Of a stretch of DNA of 64,000 nucleotides, positions 15,464-22,866 are shown piece by piece. Position 1 is the stretch's first letter, and each line of letters opens with the position of its first letter. Source of the DNA: Polyangiaceae bacterium (GTDB lineage: Bacteria; Myxococcota_A; Polyangia; Polyangiales; Polyangiaceae). The translations under genes and the position numbers were made by a program. The DNA lies in the NCBI GenBank assembly GCA_013361525.1, contig JABFXY010000105.1:50748-114747 (forward strand). The letters are read 5' to 3'. Below the pieces are notes generated by a model. That model was given only the letters and a program-made list of their open reading frames with translations. It did no database searches and was not told the origin of the DNA.

Positions 15464-18024
15464 CGCTCTCCTCCGAGGGTGCCGCTGATGGATCCGAAGA
15501 TCCCGATCGGTTGTCCCGCTGCGAAATGGCGCGCAGGCACGAGCGTCGCGGGCGTATTCGGATCGAAGTCCGAGACGTAGTTGAACTCTGCCTGCCGGTA
15601 CTCGAGGTTCGCGAGGTTCGTGCCCGCGATCTCCAGCTCGAGGAACCGCCACCCGAGACTCGCTGCCGCGTCCAGCAGGAAGATGGTGTCGCTTCGCTGA
15701 CCATAGGGCAGCGCTCGAGCGCCGACGAAGCTCGCGCCGATGCCGAGCTTGCCGGTGACGGGAGAGCCTGCGAGCGGGAAGAGATCGTGGAACAGCGCGC
15801 CGTCGTGGCGTACGACGACATCGGGCACGTACGGGACGAGCAAGCCGGTGTCGTCGAAGCGCGATTGCACGAGCGTGACGCTCGCGCTCACGTCGAAGAA
15901 GTCGCCTTTCGAGCGAGCGGAGCCGGACCATCCCGTTCGCGTCGTGCCCTCGGCGAGCGTCGCGCGACCCTCGGTCTCGCTGAAGATCTGATCGCGATCG
16001 ACGTGCGTGACGAAGAAGACCGATTGAACCGCGAGGCTCGCGACGTCGAAGCTGCGCGCGAACGAGACCCCGGCTTCGCCCGAGTCGATGGAAGCAAACG
16101 GCGTCGTGGCGCTCTGCGTGACGTAGCTCGGGTCGACGGACCGCACACCCTGACCATAGGCAAGCGAGAACGAAAAACCTCCGAAGGGCCCGAGTTGCGC
16201 GGAGACACGCGGGAGCGGCTTGATCGTCGCGGTGGTCGAGTGTTGGTTCGGCTCGCGGTGCTCTCCGAACCGCTGCTGCGACAAGCAGCTCGCATCGCCC
16301 GGCGGATCGTCGGGCGTCGGCGCCGAGACGTCTTTCACGGCGCAGTTGTCCTCGACGTCGAACGCAAAAAGATCGGCGCGCAAACCACCGCGCACTATCA
16401 GCCACGGGGCGAAGCGAATCGTGGCATCGGCGTACAGGCCGAGATCCGCGAGCTTCGAATCGAGATCGGCTTCGGTCAGGTACGGATCGTGGGTTTGTGC
16501 GCCGACACGCTGCTGGAGCGCGGACACCATATCGCCGCGCGCGAACATTCCGAGCTCGACCTCGTGTTTCATACCGAGAAGCTCGAAGCCGTGCCGCCCA
16601 TAGCCGCGAAGCCCGAACGTCCCGGCGGTCGTCGACAGATCGATGAGATCACCTCGTTGGCCGTGGGGCTGCTGTCGCGCGAGCTGCTCGTCGAGGAGGA
16701 AGCCGGTGAAGTTCTCCCTGAGCGAGGAAGAGCGATAAATGCCGAAGGCCTGAACGCCATAAAACGTCTCGCCGCTCTTCGCCTCGATATCCGCAGAGAC
16801 GTGAAAGCGCGCCGACGAGCCGCCTTGATTCGGGTCCGACGTGCCGAAAAAGTCGACCTTCTTCGATTCGACGTCGTCGACACGCAAGAGGCCCGCGCTT
16901 TCGTATTGGGTCGCGTATGCGCTCGTGGAGAGACGAAAGCTCGCATCGCTGCCGAGGCGCCCCTCGTATTGGCCCATTGCGCGAGCCCGCCAGGACTCGC
17001 GGTTGTCGCCGAAGCCGTCGGAGCGAAAGATCTCCGCGCCCGCGAACGTTCGCGTGCTCTGCTCCGCCGGGCCCCAAAGCAAAAGGAGGCGCGCGGTGTT
17101 GAACGAGCCATAGGTCGCCTTCGCCGTGAGACCGCGCGATTCGAGGCCGAGCTCGTATTCGGCGCTGCCCGCCACGGCGAAGTTACCCTGACGCGGGTCG
17201 AACGGCCCCTCGAGCACGCGCAGGCGCGTCACGAGCTCCGGGATGATGAAGTTGAGATCGGCGTAGCCGTTGCCGTGGAAGTTGCCGGCTTCGTTGATCG
17301 GGACGCCGCCGACCGAAAACTCGATGTCCTGTCCTTCGCGCGCATCGAACCCCCGCAGGTACACGCGCTCGGCGTGGCCCTCACCGCCGCCGTCCTTCAG
17401 CAAGAACACGCTCGGTGCGAGCTTCAATAGATCGGCCGCGTTCCTTCGCGGAACGATGTCGAGCTTGCCGACGTCGATGCGGTAATCGCCCGCGCCGCGG
17501 CTCGGCGGTGCTCGTTTGCCGACGACGTCGACGAATTGGGGCTCGGCGTGCGGCGGAGGCTCGAAGTGAAGCGGGACGTGAAAGCGGCTCGCCACCGGCT
17601 TCCCGTCCTTGATGGCGGGCGCGAACGTGAACGTGCGCACGGCCTTCAGCGCTTCTTCATCGAAGTCTTTGCCGCCGGACGCGAGGACACGCGCGGAGGT
17701 GACGCGTCCGGCTTCGTCGAGCGTGACCTCGACCTCGACATCGAGCTCGGGGAGCGGAGCCTCGCTATGGTGCTCGTCGGCGAGACGCGCGGCCGGATAT
17801 TCGGGCTCGACGCGTGTGAGGACACGCGCCGGCTGATCGAGCACGGTCGCCTCCTCCGGTGCGGGGTGCGGGGCGTCGGCCGCGGGAGGTCGAGTCGGTG
17901 CCGGCGTCGGCGGATCGGGCGGCGTCGCGGCAGGCTGCGCGAGCGCGGTCGAAGGCCGAGCGCTTAGCCCTCCGATGAGGGTCGCGACCAGGAGGACTCG
18001 CGGAAACAGGGTTTCGGCCCGCAC
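15460..18024 (-). CDS. TonB-dependent receptor with fused N-terminal TonB C-terminal domain
   Basis: An 854-residue outer-membrane receptor. After a signal peptide and a Pro-rich linker, residues about 60-155 form a TonB C-terminal domain (ELDVEVEVTLDEAGRVTSA, FDEEALKAVRTFTFAPA). Next come a plug domain (about 165-300; GHAERVYLRGFDAREGQD, INEAGNFHGNGYADLNF) and a beta-barrel with frequent aromatic strand ends. Fusion of a TonB-type domain to the receptor is known in myxobacteria. The start is GTG 18024. The barrel includes a loop with a DNCAVK cysteine and DASCLS. The gene is followed by an overlapping lipoprotein gene and preceded by a palindromic operator shared with the lipoprotein at 12466, suggesting regulated uptake of a metal complex or similar nutrient. 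Confidence 0.92.
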   Translation of the reverse strand: MRAETLFPRVLLVATLIGGLSARPSTALAQPAATPPDPPTPAPTRPPAADAPHPAPEEATVLDQPARVLTRVEPEYPAARLADEHHSEAPLPELDVEVEVTLDEAGRVTSARVLASGGKDFDEEALKAVRTFTFAPAIKDGKPVASRFHVPLHFEPPPHAEPQFVDVVGKRAPPSRGAGDYRIDVGKLDIVPRRNAADLLKLAPSVFLLKDGGGEGHAERVYLRGFDAREGQDIEFSVGGVPINEAGNFHGNGYADLNFIIPELVTRLRVLEGPFDPRQGNFAVAGSAEYELGLESRGLTAKATYGSFNTARLLLLWGPAEQSTRTFAGAEIFRSDGFGDNRESWRARAMGQYEGRLGSDASFRLSTSAYATQYESAGLLRVDDVESKKVDFFGTSDPNQGGSSARFHVSADIEAKSGETFYGVQAFGIYRSSSLRENFTGFLLDEQLARQQPHGQRGDLIDLSTTAGTFGLRGYGRHGFELLGMKHEVELGMFARGDMVSALQQRVGAQTHDPYLTEADLDSKLADLGLYADATIRFAPWLIVRGGLRADLFAFDVEDNCAVKDVSAPTPDDPPGDASCLSQQRFGEHREPNQHSTTATIKPLPRVSAQLGPFGGFSFSLAYGQGVRSVDPSYVTQSATTPFASIDSGEAGVSFARSFDVASLAVQSVFFVTHVDRDQIFSETEGRATLAEGTTRTGWSGSARSKGDFFDVSASVTLVQSRFDDTGLLVPYVPDVVVRHDGALFHDLFPLAGSPVTGKLGIGASFVGARALPYGQRSDTIFLLDAAASLGWRFLELEIAGTNLANLEYRQAEFNYVSDFDPNTPATLVPARHFAAGQPIGIFGSISGTLGGER

Positions 18025-18055
18025 ACCAGGGACAGTTAGAGCGACCGCGTCTTAG

Positions 18056-18072
18056 TTGCAACACAATTACAT
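18056..18072 (-). promoter_or_regulatory. Operator-like site upstream of TonB receptor
   Basis: TTGCAAC-ACA-ATTACAT (plus strand) matches the site at 13695-13711 in 14 of 17 positions. Both sit about 30-48 bp before the start codon of the gene they would control, in the same orientation. This copy is a less perfect palindrome. Confidence 0.5.
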
Positions 18073-18139
18073 TTCTGGTTGGGATGCAGTCATGCCCTGC
18101 CGCCCCGACCGAAGCGAGCTCTGGGGTCGAGTCAGCGGC

Positions 18140-18841
18140 TCAGTTCCAGAGCGGGAACTCGACGACCATCCACGTGAAGAGCGCGTGAGACAGCAGCACG
18201 GGCGGCATGCGCTCCATGCGCCATCGCAGATACGACCACGCGGCACCGCACCCGAGCGCGGCGAGCGGAAGCAGCGGATTCGGTCCCGCAATGGGATCGC
18301 CGAGCGCCATGACGGTCGTGACGTGCCCGGCCGTGTAGAGCAGGACGGACACGACGTTTCCCTTTGCGACGCCGATGCGTTCCTCCAGCATCGGGGTCAC
18401 GAACCCGCGCCACGAGAGCTCTTCCATGAGACCGACGAGGGCGGCGCCCGCGGCGACCAGATGCCTGTTGTCGGCAAAGGGGTCACCCATCATCAGGTAG
18501 ATGCGGATGATCCATCCGTGCTGCGGCGTCCCGGGCGCAGTCACGAGCGAGTGCACGACGAAGACGAGGCCGAACAGCAGAAACGCGACGAGGCCACCGA
18601 ACGTGAGATCTCCGCCGCGAGGCTTCACGAGATGCAGCTCGTCGCGTTTTCGGTATCGCAACACGGCGAGCACGCTGGTCACGAGGTAGAGAGCACCGAG
18701 ACCCAAAAACACGGGCCGCGTCGATTGAGCGTCGCGCGACAAAGTGACGAGGAAGACGAGCGCCATCGCGACGGTCAGGCCAACTGCGCTGGCCCAGGCC
18801 ATCCACGCGGGCGTGCTCGACGCCGTATCCGAATTGGTCAT
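18140..18841 (-). CDS. CPBP-family intramembrane metalloprotease (CAAX protease-like)
   Basis: A 233-residue integral membrane protein with about seven hydrophobic segments. The CPBP/Abi catalytic signature is seen as MEELSWRG (EExxxR), followed by a His in LYTAGHVT and a further His near the end (LLSHALFTW). The family cleaves or processes membrane proteins; in bacteria some members protect against bacteriocins or process signals, and the substrate here is unknown. ATG 18841 overlaps the coaBC stop (ATGA), so it is the last gene of the VanW-coaBC operon. Confidence 0.87.
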   Translation of the reverse strand: MTNSDTASSTPAWMAWASAVGLTVAMALVFLVTLSRDAQSTRPVFLGLGALYLVTSVLAVLRYRKRDELHLVKPRGGDLTFGGLVAFLLFGLVFVVHSLVTAPGTPQHGWIIRIYLMMGDPFADNRHLVAAGAALVGLMEELSWRGFVTPMLEERIGVAKGNVVSVLLYTAGHVTTVMALGDPIAGPNPLLPLAALGCGAAWSYLRWRMERMPPVLLSHALFTWMVVEFPLWN

Positions 18842-20067
18842 GAAGGATGGGTCTCGAGGATCAGACGAATGCGGTCGAGGATCCGATCCGCGAGCTGCAG
18901 CTTGGTCAGGATGCCCGTCGGCTGCGCGCTGTCCGCGTCGACCAAAAACGCGCGATTGTCGTCGCGCCCGAACGAATCGGATGCGGCATTGGCGACGACG
19001 AAGTCCGCCCCTTTCGAGCGGAGCTTCGAACGCGCGGCGCGCACGAGCCCCTCGTCTTCTTCGGTCTCGACGGCGAACGCGACGAGGACCGGTCGCGTCT
19101 CGCGGCGCGCCGCGCCGATCTCCGCGAGGAGATCCGGGTTGGGAACCAATTCGAGCGCAATGGCCGACGTGTCGCGCTTCAGCTTTGTCGCGCTCGCTTC
19201 GCGCGGGCGGTAATCGCCGACGGCGGCGGTCATCACGAGCGCGTCGGCGGTCGTTAGATCGGCGCCGAGCGCTTCCCATAGAGCCGACTTCATCGAGAGC
19301 GCCCCGCGAACGTCGATTCGGTGAACGCCCGGGGGCGTCGCAAGACCAACCGGCCCGGAGACGAGCGTGACGCGGGCACCTCGAAGCGCTGCGCGCTCCG
19401 CGACGGCGAAGCCCATTTTCCCCGTCGAGCGGTTACCGATGAAACGGACCGGATCGATGTCTTCAATCGTCGGCCCCGCCGAGACCACGACGTGACGGCC
19501 CTCGAGGTCCCGCCGGAACGGGCGAGCCGGTCGGGCCAAACGCGCGAAGACGGCTTCGGCGATGGCTTCGGACTCGGCCATTCGACCCATGCCCTCGTCG
19601 CCGGACGCGACCTCCCCACGCACGGGACCGACGAGCTCCGCGCGCGAATCGGCGAGCACCGCATTCACGTTTCGTTTCGTCGCCGGGTGATCCCACATGC
19701 GCGGGTGCATTGCAGGCGCGAGGAGAATCGGTCCTCGCGCGCAGAGACAGGTCGCGGTCGCGAGGTCGTCGGCGCGCCCTTGCGCGAGCCGCGCAATGAA
19801 GTCCGCCGTCGCGGGAACGACCACGATGAGATCGGCGGCTTTGCCGAGCTCGACGTGAAGCTCACCCTCGGCGTCGGCGCCGAACGCCGAGTCGACGACA
19901 CGCTCACCGGTCAGGCCGCTGAAGGTCGCGCGCCCGACGAACTCGGTCGCGGAACGGGTGACGATCGGAATGACGCGGATACCAGCCTTCGAGAGCAGTC
20001 GCGCGACCGCAGGCGCCTTGTACGCGGCGATGCTTCCCGTGACGACGAGAGCCACGGTGCTCTTCAC
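18838..20067 (-). CDS. coaBC: Bifunctional phosphopantothenoylcysteine decarboxylase/phosphopantothenate-cysteine ligase
   Basis: A 409-residue enzyme for two steps of coenzyme A synthesis. CoaB joins phosphopantothenate to cysteine using CTP, and CoaC decarboxylates the product with FMN. CoaC occupies about residues 1-190: GSIAAYKAP, catalytic-type His in GELHVELGKAADL, and PAMHPRMW, where the classical PAMN motif carries His, a variant seen in other bacteria. CoaB follows: SAGPTIEDIDPVRFIGNRS, NRSTGKMG, AAVGDYRP. The start is GTG 20067, with an AAGGAGG ribosome site placed inside the 3' end of the VanW-domain gene; the GTGA overlap shows coupling. Confidence 0.95.
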   Translation of the reverse strand: MKSTVALVVTGSIAAYKAPAVARLLSKAGIRVIPIVTRSATEFVGRATFSGLTGERVVDSAFGADAEGELHVELGKAADLIVVVPATADFIARLAQGRADDLATATCLCARGPILLAPAMHPRMWDHPATKRNVNAVLADSRAELVGPVRGEVASGDEGMGRMAESEAIAEAVFARLARPARPFRRDLEGRHVVVSAGPTIEDIDPVRFIGNRSTGKMGFAVAERAALRGARVTLVSGPVGLATPPGVHRIDVRGALSMKSALWEALGADLTTADALVMTAAVGDYRPREASATKLKRDTSAIALELVPNPDLLAEIGAARRETRPVLVAFAVETEEDEGLVRAARSKLRSKGADFVVANAASDSFGRDDNRAFLVDADSAQPTGILTKLQLADRILDRIRLILETHPS

Positions 20068-21812
20068 GTCTTTTCCTCCTTCTTCTTCTTTTTCGACGAC
20101 TCTTTCTTCTTGTCGCCGCTCTTCTTCGCGCTCTTGCTCGGGCTCTTTTCGCCGTCGTCTTTCTTCTTGTCGGCGTCCTTCTTTTTCTCGTCCTTCTTCT
20201 TCTCGTCCTTCTTCTTGTCGTCTTTCTTCTTGTCGTCGTCGCTCTTCGCGTCGTCGCTGTCGGGCTCTTCGAGAGGGGTCTTCTCGAAGCCGAGCGCCTT
20301 GATCCACCCGGCCTCACCCGTGCGTCCGGGCGTGCGCATGTCGCTCATTCCACCGCCCGGCTCCTCCTTCGAGCGAATGGTCGGGCCCTGCGTCATTACG
20401 CGGTATTCGTCGACGACGTACTCCGGGTGCGCGTCCTGCTTCACGCTGGGCTTGAGGCCGTCTTCGCCGACCCCGACGGCGACGATCTGCGTCGTCGGCG
20501 GATACTTTTCCGTCCATTTGGTGCGCTCGCCATAAGCGCCGTCGCGAACCAGCCTGGACGACGTCGCGACGAACCCAGGAACGCCTCGTTGTACGACGAC
20601 GCGCTCGCCTCGCGGGAGCTTCTCGCTCTCGCGCTCGACCTCCTCGAACGGCAAGACGTCGTCGATTCGACGGAAGTACGTGACCGTCAGCTTGCGTGAA
20701 GGGCCGAGGATCTCCGCGCGCACGACACCACCTGCGACCTTTTCGTGGAGCACGACGGGAAAGTCGAAGTTATTGCGGAATCGATAGGTGATGTTGGGGT
20801 ACGAGACAGTCGCGTCGAGGCCGAGCGCGATGTACGAGCTCGGCCTCGAGTGCGGATAGCGCTCGACGACCTCCAAGCCGGAGAAAAACGCGGCGGCGTG
20901 CAGCGTGCCCGACACCTGACAGGTGCCGCCACCGATACCGTCGACGAGCTCCCCCTGCGCGATGACGGGCGCGACCTTGTAGCCGTGCGCTTCGTCACGC
21001 GGGCCGACGATTTCGTTGAAGTCGAAGGTCTCGCCCGGAAGGAGCACCATGCCGTCGAGCTTCGTGGCAGCGAGCCGCAGATTGTAGGTTCGATCCGCGT
21101 ATTTCTTCGCGGTGTTGTAGCGAGTCTCGAAGTAGCCGAGGACCGTGTCGAAATCGATGCCTTGGAGCTGCGCTGCGACACGCTTCGGTACGACCTCCTC
21201 GCCCGCCGCTTCGACGACCGTCTCGCCGCGGCGAAATGCCGCCTCGAGCCGAGCGAGCGTCGCATAGACGTCGAGGCGATACCCGACCTTCTCCGGCTTC
21301 ACCTGACGCGTATCGAGGTTGATGAACGCATCCTGCGCAGCCGCGTCGATCTCCAGCTTCAAGTCGACGAGCTTCGCGACGGCGCGATCGCCGTCGACCA
21401 CGATGGGCAGCGGGACATCGATCGCCTCGTTCGCGCGGTCGCTCTTCGCGTGGGCCCGGGCGATGGGGCTGCCCTGGCGGCGCGCCTCGTTGACGAACTC
21501 CGCGAGCCGCAGGCGGTCGATCTCGAGCCCGAAGTCCGCCCGGCTGACCTGAACCTCGCGGCCGTCCGGCAGCTTCAGCTTTACGTCGCCGAGCGCGTAC
21601 TTGCGCACCAGGTCGAGGGCATTGCCGACGGTGTCCCCCTCGGTCGCGAGCTCATGACCCGCGATTTTCAGCGCCGGGACGGGGATTTCCGGCGCGGCCG
21701 GGGCGGGCGGCGCCTTGGGCACGGCCACGTACGCCGCTGCACCACCGCCGGCCGCGAGAATCGCGAGCACCGCGGCAATGCGCAACGCATGTACAGAGGC
21801 CTGGAACGCCAC
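20064..21812 (-). CDS. VanW-domain envelope protein with Lys/Asp-rich C-terminal tail
   Basis: A 582-residue protein with an N-terminal membrane anchor (about residues 8-30), then two peptidoglycan-binding-like (PG_binding_4/YoaR) repeats to about residue 225. A VanW domain follows (about 235-365; LLPGETFDFNEIVGPRDEAHGY, GGGTCQVSG, HSRPSSYI). VanW occurs in glycopeptide-resistance clusters and many cell-wall proteins; its biochemical role is not established. After a G5-like stretch, the last 63 residues are an extreme Lys/Asp/Glu tail (DDKKKDEKKK repeats) that may bind wall polymers, DNA or RNA. It is first in an overlapping operon with coaBC and the CPBP protease gene. Confidence 0.87.
   Translation of the reverse strand: MAFQASVHALRIAAVLAILAAGGGAAAYVAVPKAPPAPAAPEIPVPALKIAGHELATEGDTVGNALDLVRKYALGDVKLKLPDGREVQVSRADFGLEIDRLRLAEFVNEARRQGSPIARAHAKSDRANEAIDVPLPIVVDGDRAVAKLVDLKLEIDAAAQDAFINLDTRQVKPEKVGYRLDVYATLARLEAAFRRGETVVEAAGEEVVPKRVAAQLQGIDFDTVLGYFETRYNTAKKYADRTYNLRLAATKLDGMVLLPGETFDFNEIVGPRDEAHGYKVAPVIAQGELVDGIGGGTCQVSGTLHAAAFFSGLEVVERYPHSRPSSYIALGLDATVSYPNITYRFRNNFDFPVVLHEKVAGGVVRAEILGPSRKLTVTYFRRIDDVLPFEEVERESEKLPRGERVVVQRGVPGFVATSSRLVRDGAYGERTKWTEKYPPTTQIVAVGVGEDGLKPSVKQDAHPEYVVDEYRVMTQGPTIRSKEEPGGGMSDMRTPGRTGEAGWIKALGFEKTPLEEPDSDDAKSDDDKKKDDKKKDEKKKDEKKKDADKKKDDGEKSPSKSAKKSGDKKKESSKKKKKEEKT
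20067..20255 (-). repeat. Low-complexity Lys/Asp-coding repeat in the VanW gene
   Basis: Imperfect tandem units encoding DKKKDEKKK make this strand almost pure purine (plus-strand runs of cttcttctt). The stretch also holds the ribosome site of coaBC. Such tracts vary in length by slippage; it is coding, not an intergenic repeat. Confidence 0.6.
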
Positions 21813-21877
21813 GGCCGCATCTTGGAAATGCTCGCTCTGGCGGTCAAGCGAAGGGAGAAATCAGGCGCCCGCATTAC

Positions 21878-21893
21878 GCAACCATGGGGTTGC
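21878..21893 (+). promoter_or_regulatory. Palindromic operator 1 of the SRPBCC/ArsR operon
   Basis: A perfect inverted repeat, GCAACC-ATGG-GGTTGC. The same arms recur in operator 2, starting 38 bp downstream, just before the SRPBCC gene. It is a probable site for the ArsR-type repressor encoded by the second gene. Promoter hexamers could not be placed with confidence between the two. Confidence 0.6.
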
Positions 21894-21915
21894 ATTTCAA
21901 CCGGGCGGCTCTAAA

Positions 21916-21935
21916 GTGCAACCAGGAGGTTGCAC
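21916..21935 (+). promoter_or_regulatory. Palindromic operator 2, covering the ribosome-binding site
   Basis: A perfect 8-bp inverted repeat, GTGCAACC-AGGA-GGTTGCAC, ending at the base before ATG 21936. The AGGAGG ribosome site (21924-21929) lies inside it. As DNA it is a likely ArsR dimer site; as RNA the same sequence would form a hairpin hiding the ribosome site, so control could act at two levels. Confidence 0.65.
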
Positions 21936-22400
21936 ATGACCACGACCGCGACATCGACCGACCGAATCGAGAAGAACATCCAGCTGCGAGCGCCGCGCTC
22001 TCGCGTCTGGCGCGCGCTGACGGACGCGGAGGAGTTCGGCGCTTGGTTCCGGGTAAAGCTCGAAGGAGGCTTCGCGCCCGGCCGCACCGTGACGGGCAAG
22101 ATCCTCTACCCCGGCTTCGAGCACCTCACGTTGGAGATGCGGATCGAGGAGATCGTCGCCGAGGTGAAGTTTTCGTATCGCTGGCACCCGTATGCGACCG
22201 ACACGAAGGTCGACTATTCGTCCGAGCCGATGACGCTCGTCGAATTCCACCTCAAGGAGACGCCCGAAGGGACGCATCTCTCGGTCGTGGAGTCCGGCTT
22301 CGATCGGATTCCCGAGAGCCGGCGCGCCGAGGCCTTCCGCATGAACAGCGGCGGCTGGGTCGCCCAGATGGAGAACATTCAGCGCCATGTCGACGGGTAA
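21936..22400 (+). CDS. SRPBCC (AHSA1-like) domain protein
   Basis: A 154-residue START/Bet v1-fold protein of the AHSA1-like group. The marks are IEKNIQLRAPRSRVWRALTD at the start, then WF.VKLEGGFAPG, LRIEEIV-type strands and a C-terminal helix after GGWVAQMENI. The fold has a hydrophobic ligand pocket; in ArsR-paired members the ligand and role are mostly unknown. ATG 21936 has an AGGAGG site six bases upstream. It overlaps the following ArsR-family gene by 14 bp, the standard pairing for this family, and the operon begins with two palindromes that the repressor probably binds. Confidence 0.87.
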   Translation: MTTTATSTDRIEKNIQLRAPRSRVWRALTDAEEFGAWFRVKLEGGFAPGRTVTGKILYPGFEHLTLEMRIEEIVAEVKFSYRWHPYATDTKVDYSSEPMTLVEFHLKETPEGTHLSVVESGFDRIPESRRAEAFRMNSGGWVAQMENIQRHVDG

Positions 22401-22731
22401 CGTCGCCGCGATTGCCCGCGTGAAGAACGCCGCGCCCCTCTTCGCCGCGCTGGGCGACGAGACACGCCTGCAGCTCATCGGGCGACTGTCGGCCACGGGG
22501 CCGCTGTCGATCACGCAGCTCACGGGCAAGGCGCGCGTGTCGCGCCAAGCGATCACGAAGCACCTCGAAGTCCTCGGGGAAGTCGGGCTGGTGAAGAGCA
22601 GCCGTCGAGGTCGGGAGCGAATCTGGGAGCTCGAGCCGAAGCGCCTCGACGACGCTCGGGCCTACCTCGACCGCGTCTCGAAGGAGTGGGACGACGCCCT
22701 CGGCCGTTTGCAGGCGTTCGTGGAAGACTGA
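22387..22731 (+). CDS. ArsR-family winged-helix transcriptional repressor
   Basis: A 114-residue ArsR/SmtB-type regulator: PLFAALGDETRLQLIGRLS leads into a helix-turn-helix with recognition helix VSRQAITKHLEVL, then the wing LVKSSRRGRERIWELE. It lacks the CxC metal site of true ArsR and the His/Asp sites of SmtB, so it probably does not sense metals directly. Genes of this type paired with SRPBCC proteins usually repress their own operon. The two GCAACC/GGTTGC palindromes upstream of the operon are the likely targets. Confidence 0.88.
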   Translation: MSTGNVAAIARVKNAAPLFAALGDETRLQLIGRLSATGPLSITQLTGKARVSRQAITKHLEVLGEVGLVKSSRRGRERIWELEPKRLDDARAYLDRVSKEWDDALGRLQAFVED

Positions 22732-22866
22732 CGCACGGCTGGCGCGAGCCCGCGCGCCGCACGTTGCCACATTGACCGATCAGGGGCTCACGCTACGAAA
22801 TCGTATCCGTGAGCCCGCGCGGGGCTCCCGTCGAATCGCCCGGACCACCACAAGCGGGAGCGTCCA

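Noticed and set aside
14669..16405. Extending the lipoprotein gene upstream into the receptor gene
   Set aside because: The lipoprotein has its own ATG at 15463 with a ribosome site and signal peptide; upstream frame is a shadow of the receptor.
15364..17430. Long open frame on the plus strand, antisense to the TonB receptor gene
   Set aside because: It is a GC-rich shadow: Arg-rich translation, no ribosome site, and the opposite strand encodes a clear receptor.
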